A stretch of 64,000 nt of DNA, from the NCBI GenBank assembly GCA_023055355.1, contig JALJCS010000037.1, forward strand, positions 2,728,001 through 2,792,000. Direction: 5' to 3'. Positions 44,872 to 53,900 of this stretch are shown here, one piece after another (positions within the stretch are counted from its first letter, which is position 1; each line of letters starts with the position of its first letter). Source of the DNA: Agelaius tricolor. Lineage: Eukaryota > Chordata > Aves > Passeriformes > Icteridae. The translations under genes and the position numbers were made by a program. Under the pieces are notes generated by a model. That model searched no databases, had not been told where the DNA came from, and saw nothing but the letters and a program-made list of their open reading frames with translations.

Positions 44872-44936
44872 CTGGACTGGGATTGGCCATTAATGAAAAA
44901 CAATTCACATGGAACCAATCAAAGATGCACCTGTTG
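44872..44936 (+). other. Possible LTR-derived pseudoexon 1 (65 nt)
   Basis: Preceded by CCTTGGCTTGACACAG and followed by the donor GTGAGCAA. Length 65 nt. Joined to exon 1, its frame stays open, but on entering exon 2 the frame gives TGG TGC TGA, an immediate stop. Splicing is unproven. Confidence 0.3.
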
Positions 44937-45351
44937 GTGAGCAACCTCCAGACCACATTCCAGGCAATCAGATAATTATTGCTGACATTTATTTTCTGAG
45001 GCTTCTCAGGAGAACCATCCCGGGGAAGGGATTTTTCAGAAGATCTCATGGTGATACACTAACCCCTTGTCCTTGGCTAGACACAGCTGGACTGGGATTG
45101 GCCATTAATTAAAAACAATTCACATTAAACCAAAGATGCACCTGTTGATAAGCAACCTCCAGACCACAATCCAAGCAATCAGATAATTATTGTTGACATT
45201 TCTTTTCTGAGGCTTCTCAGGAGAACCATCCTGGGGAAGGGATTTGTCAGAAAATATCATGGTGGCACATTAACTCCTTTAACCCACATTAACCCCAGAG
45301 TGCATTCCTGCCTTCCTCCTGCAGTTCAGATTTGTCCTTGGCTTGACACAG

Positions 45352-45416
45352 CTGGACTGGGATTGGCCATTAATGAAAAACAATTCACTTGGAACCAATC
45401 AAAGATGCACCTGTTG
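45352..45416 (+). other. Possible LTR-derived pseudoexon 2 (65 nt)
   Basis: The same arrangement as the 44872 candidate: acceptor GACACAG at 45351 and donor GTGAGC at 45417. Inclusion would also shift exon 2 into a frame with an immediate stop. This cassette additionally holds a second acceptor-like sequence at 45296-45324 (TTCCTGCCTTCCTCCTGCAG). Splicing is unproven. Confidence 0.3.
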
Positions 45417-45566
45417 GTGAGCAACCTCCAGCCCACAATCCAAGCAATCAGATAATTATTGCTGACATTTCTTTTCTGAGGCTTCTCAGGAGAGAAGTCC
45501 TGGGGAAGGGATTTTTCAGAAAATATCATGGTGACACATTAACCCCTTGTCCTTGGCTTGACACAG

Positions 45567-45627
45567 CTGGACTGGGATTGGCCATTAATTAAAAACAATT
45601 CACATGAAACCAAAGATGCACCTGTTG
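45567..45627 (+). other. Possible pseudoexon 3 (61 nt) or start of in-frame exon 2 extension
   Basis: The decoy acceptor GACACAG ends at 45566 and a GTGAGC donor follows at 45628. If that donor is not used, the segment 45567-45779 is 213 nt, stop-free in the exon 2 frame, and would add 71 residues after codon 200. If the donor is used, the 61-nt exon shifts the frame and the stop comes near the end of exon 2 (45986-45988). Splicing is unproven. Confidence 0.35.
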
Positions 45628-45779
45628 GTGAGCAACCTCCAGACCTCAATCCAAGCAATCAGATAATTATTGTTTACATTTCTTTTCTGAGGCTTCTCAG
45701 GAGAACCATCCTGGGGAAGGGATTTTTCAGAAGATCTCATGGTGACACACTAAGCCCTTGTCCTTGGCTTGCCTTGCAG

Positions 45780-45995
45780 GTGCTGAAGGGCTGCAAGAAG
45801 CTGAACCTGTCGGTGCACTCGGTGGGGCGCATCCCCGGGGGCTATGTCACCAACCACATCTACACCTGGGTGGACCCCCAGGGCCGCAGCGTGTCCCCCC
45901 CCTCGGGGCTGCCCCACCACCAGAACAGCTCCCTGCGCAGGGACAGCGAGAAGAGGAGCCACCTGCAGCTCCTGCAGGAGGGGGATGAGAAGAAG
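45780..45995 (+). CDS. WHRN: WHRN exon 2 (end of PDZ1 and PDZ1-PDZ2 linker)
   Basis: The acceptor GCCTTGCAG|GTG and donor AAG|GTGAGC bound 72 codons in phase 0 at both ends. Residues VLKGCKKLNLSV complete the last strand of PDZ1. The next part is the whirlin linker GRIPGGYVTNHIYTWVDPQG, nearly invariant in vertebrates, and SPPSGLP. The end is a charged linker (RRDSEKRSHLQLLQEGDEKK). The human exon 2 has the same boundaries and length class. Upstream is the LTR cassette array, so the branch point for this exon probably lies at or next to LTR sequence (GGTGACA or ACACTAAG at 45741-45754). Confidence 0.97.
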
Positions 45996-46084
45996 GTGAG
46001 CAAAGGGGGGTTAGACACAGCCCTGGGGGGCTCTTCCCATGCAGGTGCCAGCACTCTTTGTCCCCCTCTATTGTCAATCAAAGG

Positions 46085-46727
46085 TGACTCTGATGAAGGG
46101 GTCTCAGGATCTTTTTGGGTTGCTGTGACCCCGAGGTTGTTAAAAGTCTCTTTTCCCAGCCTGGTGCTTGAAGAAGGAGTCAGAGCTCTTCAGTTCTTGG
46201 TCTCAAGGTTGTTTATTGTGTCTTATTTATAAAAATTTTCTCCTGCCCTGCCGAGGTCCATCCAGCAGGACAGTTCCAGGCACTCTGCCTGCCCCCAGGG
46301 CAGGGTTATGTCTTTATACTAAAAACTACCTGCACAATGTTTACAATTACTTTCCAATACCTATCACCCATCACTCAGTTAGACACTGAGCTTCTACTCT
46401 AAACCAATCTAAAAGTGCCAACATCACAGCAGAAGATGGAGGCCAAGAAGAAGAAGGAGAAAGGCTGGACACACCCAGATCCCTCCATCTTGGCCCCCTC
46501 AATCCCCATTCTAAAAACCCCAAAATCTACTTTTCCACCCCACAATACCTTCACTATTATTCTACCTAAACTGTTGTGGCTTGCTGATCTTCATCTAAGG
46601 TTGGTGATTTGCTCCATGGGTCATAATCAAACCCACAGGTGGTTTGGGCTCTGTGCCAGGGTCTCTGAGCCCCCTGGCAGGGTCCTGGCCATCCTGGACA
46701 GCCAGAGGGATGTTCTGGGTTCCCACA
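46085..46727 (-). mobile_element. Solo LTR, family G, about 643 bp, TSD AAGG
   Basis: The minus strand begins TGTGGGAACCCAG and ends CAGAGTCA, flanked by AAGG at 46081-46084 and 46728-46731. AATAAAC lies in the 3' third on the minus strand. It starts only 90 bp after the exon 2 donor. It appears to have landed in the 3' end of a family C LTR, which continues on the right. Confidence 0.8.
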
Positions 46728-46731
46728 AAGG

Positions 46732-47090
46732 GGAGAGAGAATGATGCATCTGACCCCATGGATATCAGAAAGCTAATGAATGACTTTATTATACCAAACT
46801 ATGTACATTGTATCTAAACTGAATCTGCCCTGCACTCAGTCTTGCTCACAACTGCTCACACTGCACTCATCATCTCTGATTCTCTCCTCACTGTCCCATG
46901 ACAGTCCAACACACACACCTGGCCCTGACAGGCCAAGGAACAAAACATCCTCACTGTGGGTAAACAATCTCCATATTGCATTGTGCTTTGGCACAACACA
47001 GGCACAGCAAGCGAGATAAGAATTGTGTTTTTCTTCTTCTCTGCTTGTCTGACAGCTTCTCTCTGTTCTGAGGCCATGTGAATACCGCAG
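46732..47090 (-). mobile_element. LTR, family C, interrupted on its left side
   Basis: GAATGATGCATCTGACCCCA, AACTGAATCTGCCCTGCACT, CCTGGCCCTGACAGGCCAAG and GGTAAACAATCTCCATATTG match the copy at 16288-16686 in order. The 5' end (right) is decayed and approximate. Confidence 0.82.
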
Positions 47091-47139
47091 GGATTGTCAC
47101 CTCCATTGTGTCATTCTCCACTGGGCTGGCTCTTCTGTA

Positions 47140-47405
47140 TCACAGAATCCCAGAATCATGAGGTTGGAAGAGACCTCCAAGACCATCAAGTCCAACCTGT
47201 GCCCTAACACCTCACCCAGACTATAGCACCCAGTGCCATGGCCAGTCTTGTTTCAAACACATCCAGAGATGGTGATTCCACCCCCTCCCTGGGAAGAGCA
47301 TTCCAGAGCAATTCCAGCATTCCAATTCCTTCATTATTCTTTCAGTGAAAAACTTTTTCCTAATATCCAACCTATGCCTTCCCTGCCATAGCTGGAGACT
47401 GTGTC
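47140..47405 (-). mobile_element. CR1 LINE fragment
   Basis: ATCACAGAATCCCAGAATCA, GAGGTTGGAAGAGACCTCCA and CTTTTTCCTAATATCCAACC are antisense CR1 landmarks. Confidence 0.92.
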
Positions 47406-47634
47406 CTCTTGGTTTTCTCCCTTGGCTGTAGCTTTGCCCCTAGGAGCCCTGGAGGATGGGATGGGCTGGGTTTGTTCCTGTTTGGCACAGGGAGAAGCTG
47501 GGCTGGAGGGGGGGATTGTCCAGTCTGGGCTGGCTGGGAAGGTCCTGCCAGGAGCAGCCACCAAAGCACCAGTGGGTTTTAAGGTTTGGGTTTTTCCCAA
47601 CAGGTTGTTTGGCTGGACATTGAGGGACTGACAT

Positions 47635-47995
47635 CCATGCCCAGCCTGGAGACAGGAAAGCTCCAGGGAGAGCTCAGAGCCCTTGCAGGGCCTAAAGGGG
47701 CTCCAGGAGAGCTGGAGAGGGACTGGGGACAAGGGATGGAGGGACAGGACCCAGGGAATGGCTCCCAGTGCCAGAGGGCAGGGCTGGATGGGATATTGGG
47801 AATTGGGAATTGTTCCCTGTGAGGGTGGGCAGGCCCTGGCACAGGGTGCCCAGAGCAGCTGGGGCTGCCCCTGGATCCCTGGCAGTGCCCAAGGCCAGGC
47901 TGGACAGGGCTGGGAGCACCTGGGACAGTGGGAGGTGTCCCTGCCATGGCAGGGCTGGCACTGGATGGGATTTAAGGTCTCTTCTAATCTGTGTC
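47635..47995 (+). mobile_element. CR1 LINE fragment
   Basis: GCCCAGCCTGGAGACAGGAA, GGCCTAAAGGGGCTCCAGGA, GCAGTGCCCAAGGCCAGGCT and GGATTTAAGGTCTCTTCTAA are in sense CR1 order. It closely resembles the copy at 20875-21310. Confidence 0.92.
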
Positions 47996-49304
47996 ACCTG
48001 TGGATGTGGATGGCTGGAGCTCAGAGTGCATTCCTGCCCTTCCTCCTGCAGTTCAATCTTTCCTCAGGTGTTCTTGTGAGGCTTTCCTGGGTCTCTTGTA
48101 GAGTTCTGTCTCTAGAAGGTCTCTTGACAGTTCTGTCTTAGTAAAAAAAAAAAAATACCCCTCCCCAATCCTTCTCTTCTGCAAACACTCTGAAATAAAC
48201 CAGATTATTTTCCTTTTCTTTTTTGGGGTAAGGCAGCCTGAGTGAAAACCCTGGTGAGGGGAAAAGGAGCAGGGAAGGAAATGGCTTCAGTAGGGACACC
48301 AGGGCATTGTGGCCAGTGCTGGGCCTCTGACAGAAGGAAACCATCAGCACATCAAATTTCCAGCCCTGCTCCCTGGCTGAGAGCTGCCCTCCTTTAGCAG
48401 CCCTTGGTGTAAGGGAAGCCAGCCCAGGCTGTTTGAGCTGCAATATTTGATCTCAGGGATTTGATGTCTCCTCTGCCACACTTCCCATGGCCAGCCAGGC
48501 CTGCAGAGGTGTCACTGCAGAGTCACAGTGCTCAGGTGCCCCTGCAGGGAGGGACAGAGGGACAGGGAACCTCATCCTGTACAAGCAGGACGTGCTGTTT
48601 CCACCACATGCAATATGTTTCCAATAATGTTCCCTCCTTGCCCCCCATGGAATATCAGGAGTCAGCACTGCCTTTCCAGAGACACAGAATTGCTTGGAGC
48701 CTTGGCTATTTCTATCCTTTTGTCCTGATATCACTCTGTCTGTGCCCAAAATGTCCTCAGCTCCTGCAAGGGTCTGTGAGCTTTCCATCTTAGCCAGAGG
48801 GAGAGAAAATTCTAATACAGGGTGAGGCAGTTTGCTGATGAAATATTCATGTGGGCCACAAGGGAGAAGGGCCTATTATTTTTATTTTAAGGAGAGGAGG
48901 AAAGCAGGCTCTGCTGGCTCTGTCCCCACCCCCTGCCACCCAGTGTCACCTTGGCAGAGCAGCAGCAGCAGCTCTGGGCAGCTGTGGGGAGCTGTTCCTG
49001 GGCACAGCCCTCCTTCAGTCCTGGCTGGGTGTGGGTGTGAAAGGCTCAGACACTGGAGCTGGCTGTCCCCTGCCTGTGGGAGCCCCAGTCATTGGTTTTT
49101 CTGGGTCTGGATTAAAGGCACTTGAGATGATAGTTCATGTTGGGACTCAGGTGTTTGTTATTTCTTATCAGTAAAACAGTCTCACTGCTGTGAGTTCAGC
49201 AGTTTTTCATTAGAAGACACAAAATGGCCAACAATCTCTTGGTACAAGGTCTTTTAAGTCTAAACTATCCAATTAAGAGCTGACACCTGGATTATTTTCC
49301 CTTT
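47996..49304 (+). other. WHRN: WHRN intron 2, unique
   Basis: No exon supported. A run of 13 A lies at 48142-48154. At 48022-48055 is a 34-bp acceptor-like sequence that matches one inside the LTR array. Confidence 0.5.
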
Positions 49305-49710
49305 TAACCCAATAACATTCTCTAGAAAAATCCCTTTGCCCAGGGTTGTTCTCCTGGGAAGCTGAGAGGCCTCAGAGAAAAGGAAAACAATTCTCATCTC
49401 ATTTGCTTCTCCTGTGCTGTGCTCCTGTGGAATGTGTTTGGAGATTGTTCACCCACAGGTGATTATTCCATTGCATTCTGCTGGGAGTTGTTTTCACTCT
49501 TTGGCCAATCAGGGCCAAGCTGTGTCAGGACTCTGGAAAGAGTCAGGAGTTTTCATTATTATCTTTTTAGCATTCTGTAAGTATCTATTCTGTATTCTTT
49601 AGTATAGTTTAGTATTCTTTAATATAATATAGTATAATAAAGTAATAAATGAGCCTTGTGAGAACATGGAGTCAGATTCATCATTCTCTCCCCTCAGCCT
49701 GCATTTCCAA
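49305..49710 (+). mobile_element. Solo LTR, family B, decayed 5' end
   Basis: From AATAACATTCTCTAG it follows the 39583-39994 copy closely (GGGAAGCTGAGAGGCCTCAG, AATAAA at 49644-49649) and ends near TTTCCAACA at 49710. No target duplication was identified with confidence. Confidence 0.85.
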
Positions 49711-51369
49711 CATTCTTCAGGCACTGGAATATCCCTGTCTGGCTGCCTCCCTCCAGCCCATCTGCATGCCTGGAAGGAGGGTTTGTCGCTGGGGTTGAGG
49801 GTTGGTTATCCCAAGGCTGAAGGATTTATTAACCAAAGGCCTGAAGTGGAAAGCAGCACTGTGAGGAGTGTGATGGTGTGACTGAGCCTTCCAGGGATCT
49901 GTGGGACCATCCTGATGGGATGAGGAGTGTGATGGTGGAACTGAGCCATGCAGGGCTCTGTGTGCTTGCCCTGGTGGGATCAGGTGTGGGATGCTGTGTC
50001 TGAGCTGTGGCACAGGGTTGTTGGGCTCTGCCTCCCTCTGTGCAGGGTGCTCCAGCCCCCAGCATTCCCAGCCACCTTTTTGCTGTGGGCACTGGGGTTC
50101 CTCTAGTCCAGCTGTGGGAGAATCCCCCTCAAAGGGATTTGGGGATTGGGATTGGTTCTCCCCATCCCCTTCCAGGCACAATCCAGGCTGCCCCGAGCTG
50201 GGGCCAGGGGCTGTTCTGGGGGAGTAGAGAGGGTGCTGAGATCTGGGCCAGGTTTTTTGTGTAGACCTGACCTAGCACTGGAGAAGGGAGGTGAGGATGA
50301 AGGGAATGTTGGGCTGAAGGAGCTGCTGGCAGGTTCAGCCTGTGGTTGCCAAGGTGTTAGAGATCCTTGTTCTCCATGGCTGTGCTGTCTGGGACAGGTG
50401 CTGGATTACCCAAATTTTGCATTTTCCTGTTGTGATTGTTCAGTTCAGTGTCTCCTCAGAGTCCTGTGCCCCCAGAGGGAGTCACCAGTGGTCAGGAAGT
50501 GTGAAAGGAAGGGTTTGCAATAGTGCAGAGCTCTGGGAAATGCTGCTGGAGCCAGGCCAGACAGAGCAGCAGGTGACAGCCCCCAGCCCACCCCAGGGTG
50601 TCACAGCCTGCTGGAAAGCTGGGACCTGCTTCCCATGCTCACCTTCTGCTCCAGAGCACTTGGATTTTTATTGTCTGTCCAGGCTTAGGGGCCTCTGGAT
50701 TTGTCACAGCAGCAGCAAGAGCCATTTGTGCTGTGAATTGTCATTGATGGACTTGTGGGATTGACAGCTTATTTCATTAAAAGCACTTTGGAAGCCCTCA
50801 GACGGTGCAAACTCAGAGGTGCTGCTGAGCTGGGAGGAAGATGAAGTGTGCAGAGCACTCTGGCAATGCTGGGAGTTCTCTGAGAAGCACCATTCCATCA
50901 GCTCAATTGGTGCCTTAATGTGCTTATTGCCAGGGGAGCTGCTTATTCCTGCAAGCTTTTGGTGCAGCAGAAGAAAGAAAACATAATAAAGGGAGTGTGA
51001 GCATCTCCTCAGCTTCAGGCTCTTCTGGAGCCAAAAGTAGCAGTAATTTTTATTAAAAAAAAATAAAATATCAGCGCTAATAATGCGTGGCTTGAATGTT
51101 TGAGACACTGCTGGTGCCTACTTGAGCATGAAGGATAAGAGATGCAGGAGAGGGAAGGAAGGATTTCTCTCTATTAGTCTGTAATGACATTTGCACTGGG
51201 AATGATCCAGCTCCCCACGTCTCTCACTGTTTGCTTGCTCTGACCTTGCTGGGGTTTGGTTTTGTTTACAGCCTGAGGGATATCCAGGCTGGTGGGGGGC
51301 TGGCTGAGTTCCCTGTGGGACTGGAATATGGGATGGGAGCCACTGGTGCAGAGTGTCCTGGGGATTAAG
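49711..51369 (+). other. WHRN: WHRN intron 2, unique
   Basis: 49855-49980 holds two diverged copies of a 65-bp unit (GAGGAGTGTGATGGTG...GGGAT). The rest shows no recognised feature. An AAAAAAAATAAAATA patch lies near 51053-51069. Confidence 0.5.
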
Positions 51370-51490
51370 GGCAGGGAGGGGTTTGGGTGAGAAAGGACCT
51401 TGAAATCCCATCTAATCCACCCCCCTACAGTGAGTAGGGGCATCTTCAGCTCCATCAGGTTGTCCTGAGCCACATCCAGCCTGCCCTGCC
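51370..51490 (-). mobile_element. CR1 LINE fragment, decayed
   Basis: GGGGTTTGGGTGAGAAAGGA, then CCTTGAAATCCCATCTAATC and AGGTTGTCCTGAGCCACATC, fit antisense CR1. Confidence 0.65.
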
Positions 51491-51629
51491 ATGTTTCCAG
51501 GAGTCACCCTTCTGCCTCAGGCATTCTGTAGCTGTGTCCCAGCAGATTCACCCCAAAAATGTCCTTTGTGCCACACCCCAGCCCACCCTGAGGGCAGCAC
51601 TTCCACCTCTTGGTTATTTCAGGCACTTG
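51491..51629 (+). other. WHRN: WHRN intron 2, short unique stretch
   Basis: Nothing recognised; the CR1 may extend somewhat into it. Confidence 0.4.
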
Positions 51630-52070
51630 TGCAGGCTGAGCTAAAACAGAGGCTGGGCAGAGCTACAAAATAAAGCAGGGATTGATTAAAGGCATCCATA
51701 GATCCACCTTGGGCAGCACAAGAGCCCAGCCAGGGCTGCACCCAAGATGAACCAAAATGGCCCCAAAATGCACGGCCGGGCACGGGGTCTCTCCCTTGGA
51801 TCAGTTCTGCTCCATTTGCATCTTGCAGTTCATTGTCCCATCCCAGCTTTAGCCCCTGCAGTCCCATCCTTGTTTTTCTCTCTCCAGCCCACGGGGTTTG
51901 TGCTCTGGGGCTGAGATTTGGGTCATTTGTCCTTGGTGCCCAGCTGGAGCAGGAATTGTTTTGTCTCCCTGCTCTGTGCACAGAGCTCACCATGCCCTGA
52001 TGTGAAGCCCAGACCCACCCACTAAAGCAGCACAGAATGTGAAAAACAGAAAAGCTGAAACCTGAGGCAT
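51630..52070 (-). mobile_element. Probable solo LTR, family E, copy 2
   Basis: Near-identical to 38922-39377, including CGGCCGGGCACGGGGTCTC and the CAATAAA-like minus-strand polyadenylation region (here TTGATTAAAGGC on the plus strand replaces TTTATTCAAAGC). Ends approximate. Confidence 0.65.
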
Positions 52071-52290
52071 GACTTTAGGCAGAAGCAGCACCCAGAATTG
52101 ATGTTGGTGTTTGCCAAGCCCTGCCCTGTGGGGAGGCAGCGCTCGCTCAGCAGGAGATGGAGCTGGGTGGGCACAGACCTGCTCTGGTCCCTGTCCCTGT
52201 GCTCTGGGTCACCTCCCAGCCCTGGGAGCTGCTCCCTGTCCCCAGCCCTGGACATTGGGTGGCAGCCCAAGGCCTGGTGTGGCCCTAGGG

Positions 52291-52612
52291 TGTTGTCATT
52301 ATAGAGCAAGAGGCCTATTGTCATCATATTACAAGGGTTCCATATTGCTAAAGCTTTATACCTCCTTGATGTTTCTCACAGGCAGCTCCTCTGGTCACTG
52401 ACTCTTCCTTGTCCTCACAGCAGCCAGCTGACTCCAGGTCCCTTTAACCAACCAATCCCCTCTTTTATAACACTCTTCTTATTGGCTACAGCTGTGGCCT
52501 GTTAACATCAGGCCTGCTCCTAATCCTTAATAATTGGCTCAGCTGCAACTCTTTAGGGGGTGAGATTACTTTCTATACTACTTTTATTTACTTATGTTCT
52601 ATCCCCCTGCCT
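52291..52612 (+). mobile_element. Probable solo LTR, about 322 bp, TSD TAGGG
   Basis: TGTTGTCATTATAGAGC...CCCCCTGCCT lies between TAGGG at 52286-52290 and 52613-52617. It contains AACCAATCCCC and CTCTTTTATAACACTC, a CCAAT plus TATA pair typical of avian LTR promoters, in sense with WHRN. The 3' end is not the usual CA, so the boundary may be wrong. Confidence 0.5.
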
Positions 52613-52617
52613 TAGGG

Positions 52618-53264
52618 CGCTGCCCTGGGCAGGGGGTGACATTGGCACAGCTCTGGTGGCCCTGGCACCCCCAGGACTCAGGGACCACTCTGCCCAGTGT
52701 CACAGCTAAAGGCTGTGAGGCAGCCCAGCCTCCCCACACTTTGATGTCTAGACACAAACTGTGGGGTTTCCTTGGGAAGCAGGAGGAGGATGAGCCCTGC
52801 CAGCCTCCCCAGGTGTTGTTTGTGTTGTGTGGCAGCAGCAATGGCCTGGAAATAGCTGCCAGCATGGCTGGAACCTCCTCAGCCACCCAGCTGCGTGCTG
52901 AGCCCTACTGGGGCAGGCTAATTCCTGCCTGAAAGGCCTTTTTCTAATGGCAAATTGGAATCTGTCAACAGGTAATTCCATAAAGCCAGACAGCAGCAAT
53001 CCTGTGCAGGAATCAGCTCAGAGCAAGTCCCTCACTGATGATGGCATTTTTATTTTTATTCCCCTTCATTTCCTGCTACAGGAGATAGCAGATGTTTCAG
53101 CCTTGAAACAGAAATTAAAACTGTGACCTTGGACTTCCTAATGGTTCTGTGTGATGCACGCAGGAGGCACCTGGGGCTGGCACAGGGAAGGAGGTGGGCA
53201 CTGGGCACTGATCTGCTGTGGAATGCCTGGCAGAGGGTGAGGGTGACCTTACCTGGGTGTTACT
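52618..53264 (+). other. WHRN: WHRN intron 2, unique
   Basis: No exon or recognised repeat. 53035-53110 is AT-rich and unique. Confidence 0.5.
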
Positions 53265-53545
53265 GTGCCCCAGGACCTAAAGGGGCTCCAGGAGAGCTGC
53301 AGAGGGACTGGGGCAAGGACATGGAATGGCAGGACACAGGGAACAGCTTCAAGCTGAAGGATGATGGAGTTAGATGGGATAGTGGGGAGAAATCCTTCCC
53401 TGGGAGGGTGGGCAGGCCCTGGCACAGGGTGCCCAGAGCAGCTGGGGCTGCCCTGGATCCCTGGCAGTGCCCAAGGCCAGGCTGGAGCACCCTGGGACAG
53501 TGGGAGGTGTCCCTGCCCACAGCAGGGGCAGTCTCCCATTCCTCT
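53265..53545 (+). mobile_element. CR1 LINE fragment, first of a tandem pair
   Basis: ACCTAAAGGGGCTCCAGGAG to GGGAGGTGTCCCTGCCCACA is sense CR1, followed at once by a second related segment. Confidence 0.88.
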
Positions 53546-53900
53546 GGGAGAAGAGAAGGCTCTGGGCAGATCTTAGAGCTCCTTCCAGTACTTGAGAGGA
53601 CTTGGGAGTAGGTTGGGAAGAGATTTTCATGAGGATGGGCAGTGATGAGACAAGGGGGACTGGCCTTAAGGTAAATGAGGGCAGGGCTGGATAGGATATT
53701 GGGAATAAATCCTTCCCTGTGAGGGTGGGCAGGCCCTGGCACAGGGTGCCCAGAGCAGCTGGGGCTGCCCCTGGATCCCTGGCAGTGCCCAAGGCCAGGC
53801 TGGACAGGGCTGGGAGCACCTGGGACAGTGGGAGGTGTCCCTGCCATGGCAGGGGTGACACTGGGTGGGATTTAAGGTCCTTTCCAACCCAGCCCATTCT
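53546..53900 (+). mobile_element. CR1 LINE fragment, second of a tandem pair
   Basis: The same CR1 interval recurs: GAGAAGAGAAGGCTCTGGGC, GGCAGTGCCCAAGGCCAGGC, GGGATTTAAGGTCCTTTCCA. The pair arose by duplication or by two nearby insertions. Confidence 0.9.

Larger units (their letters stand above)
44579..45747 (-). repeat. Tandem array of truncated LTR plus exon 2 acceptor flank, five cassettes
   Basis: Cassettes run 44631-44844, 44845-45059, 45060-45270, 45271-45539 and 45540-45750 (214, 215, 211, 269 and 211 bp). An extra partial LTR end sits at 44579-44629. Each holds the first 190 or so bases of a family A LTR on the minus strand (plus-strand landmarks GACACAGCTGGACTGGGATT, CAGATAATTATTG, GGTGACA). 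Each also holds a short non-LTR piece, TTAACCCCTTGTCCTTGGCT, that matches the flank of WHRN exon 2 (45751-45770). The 269-bp cassette contains about 57 extra bases. The array ends 32 nt before exon 2. Confidence 0.93.
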
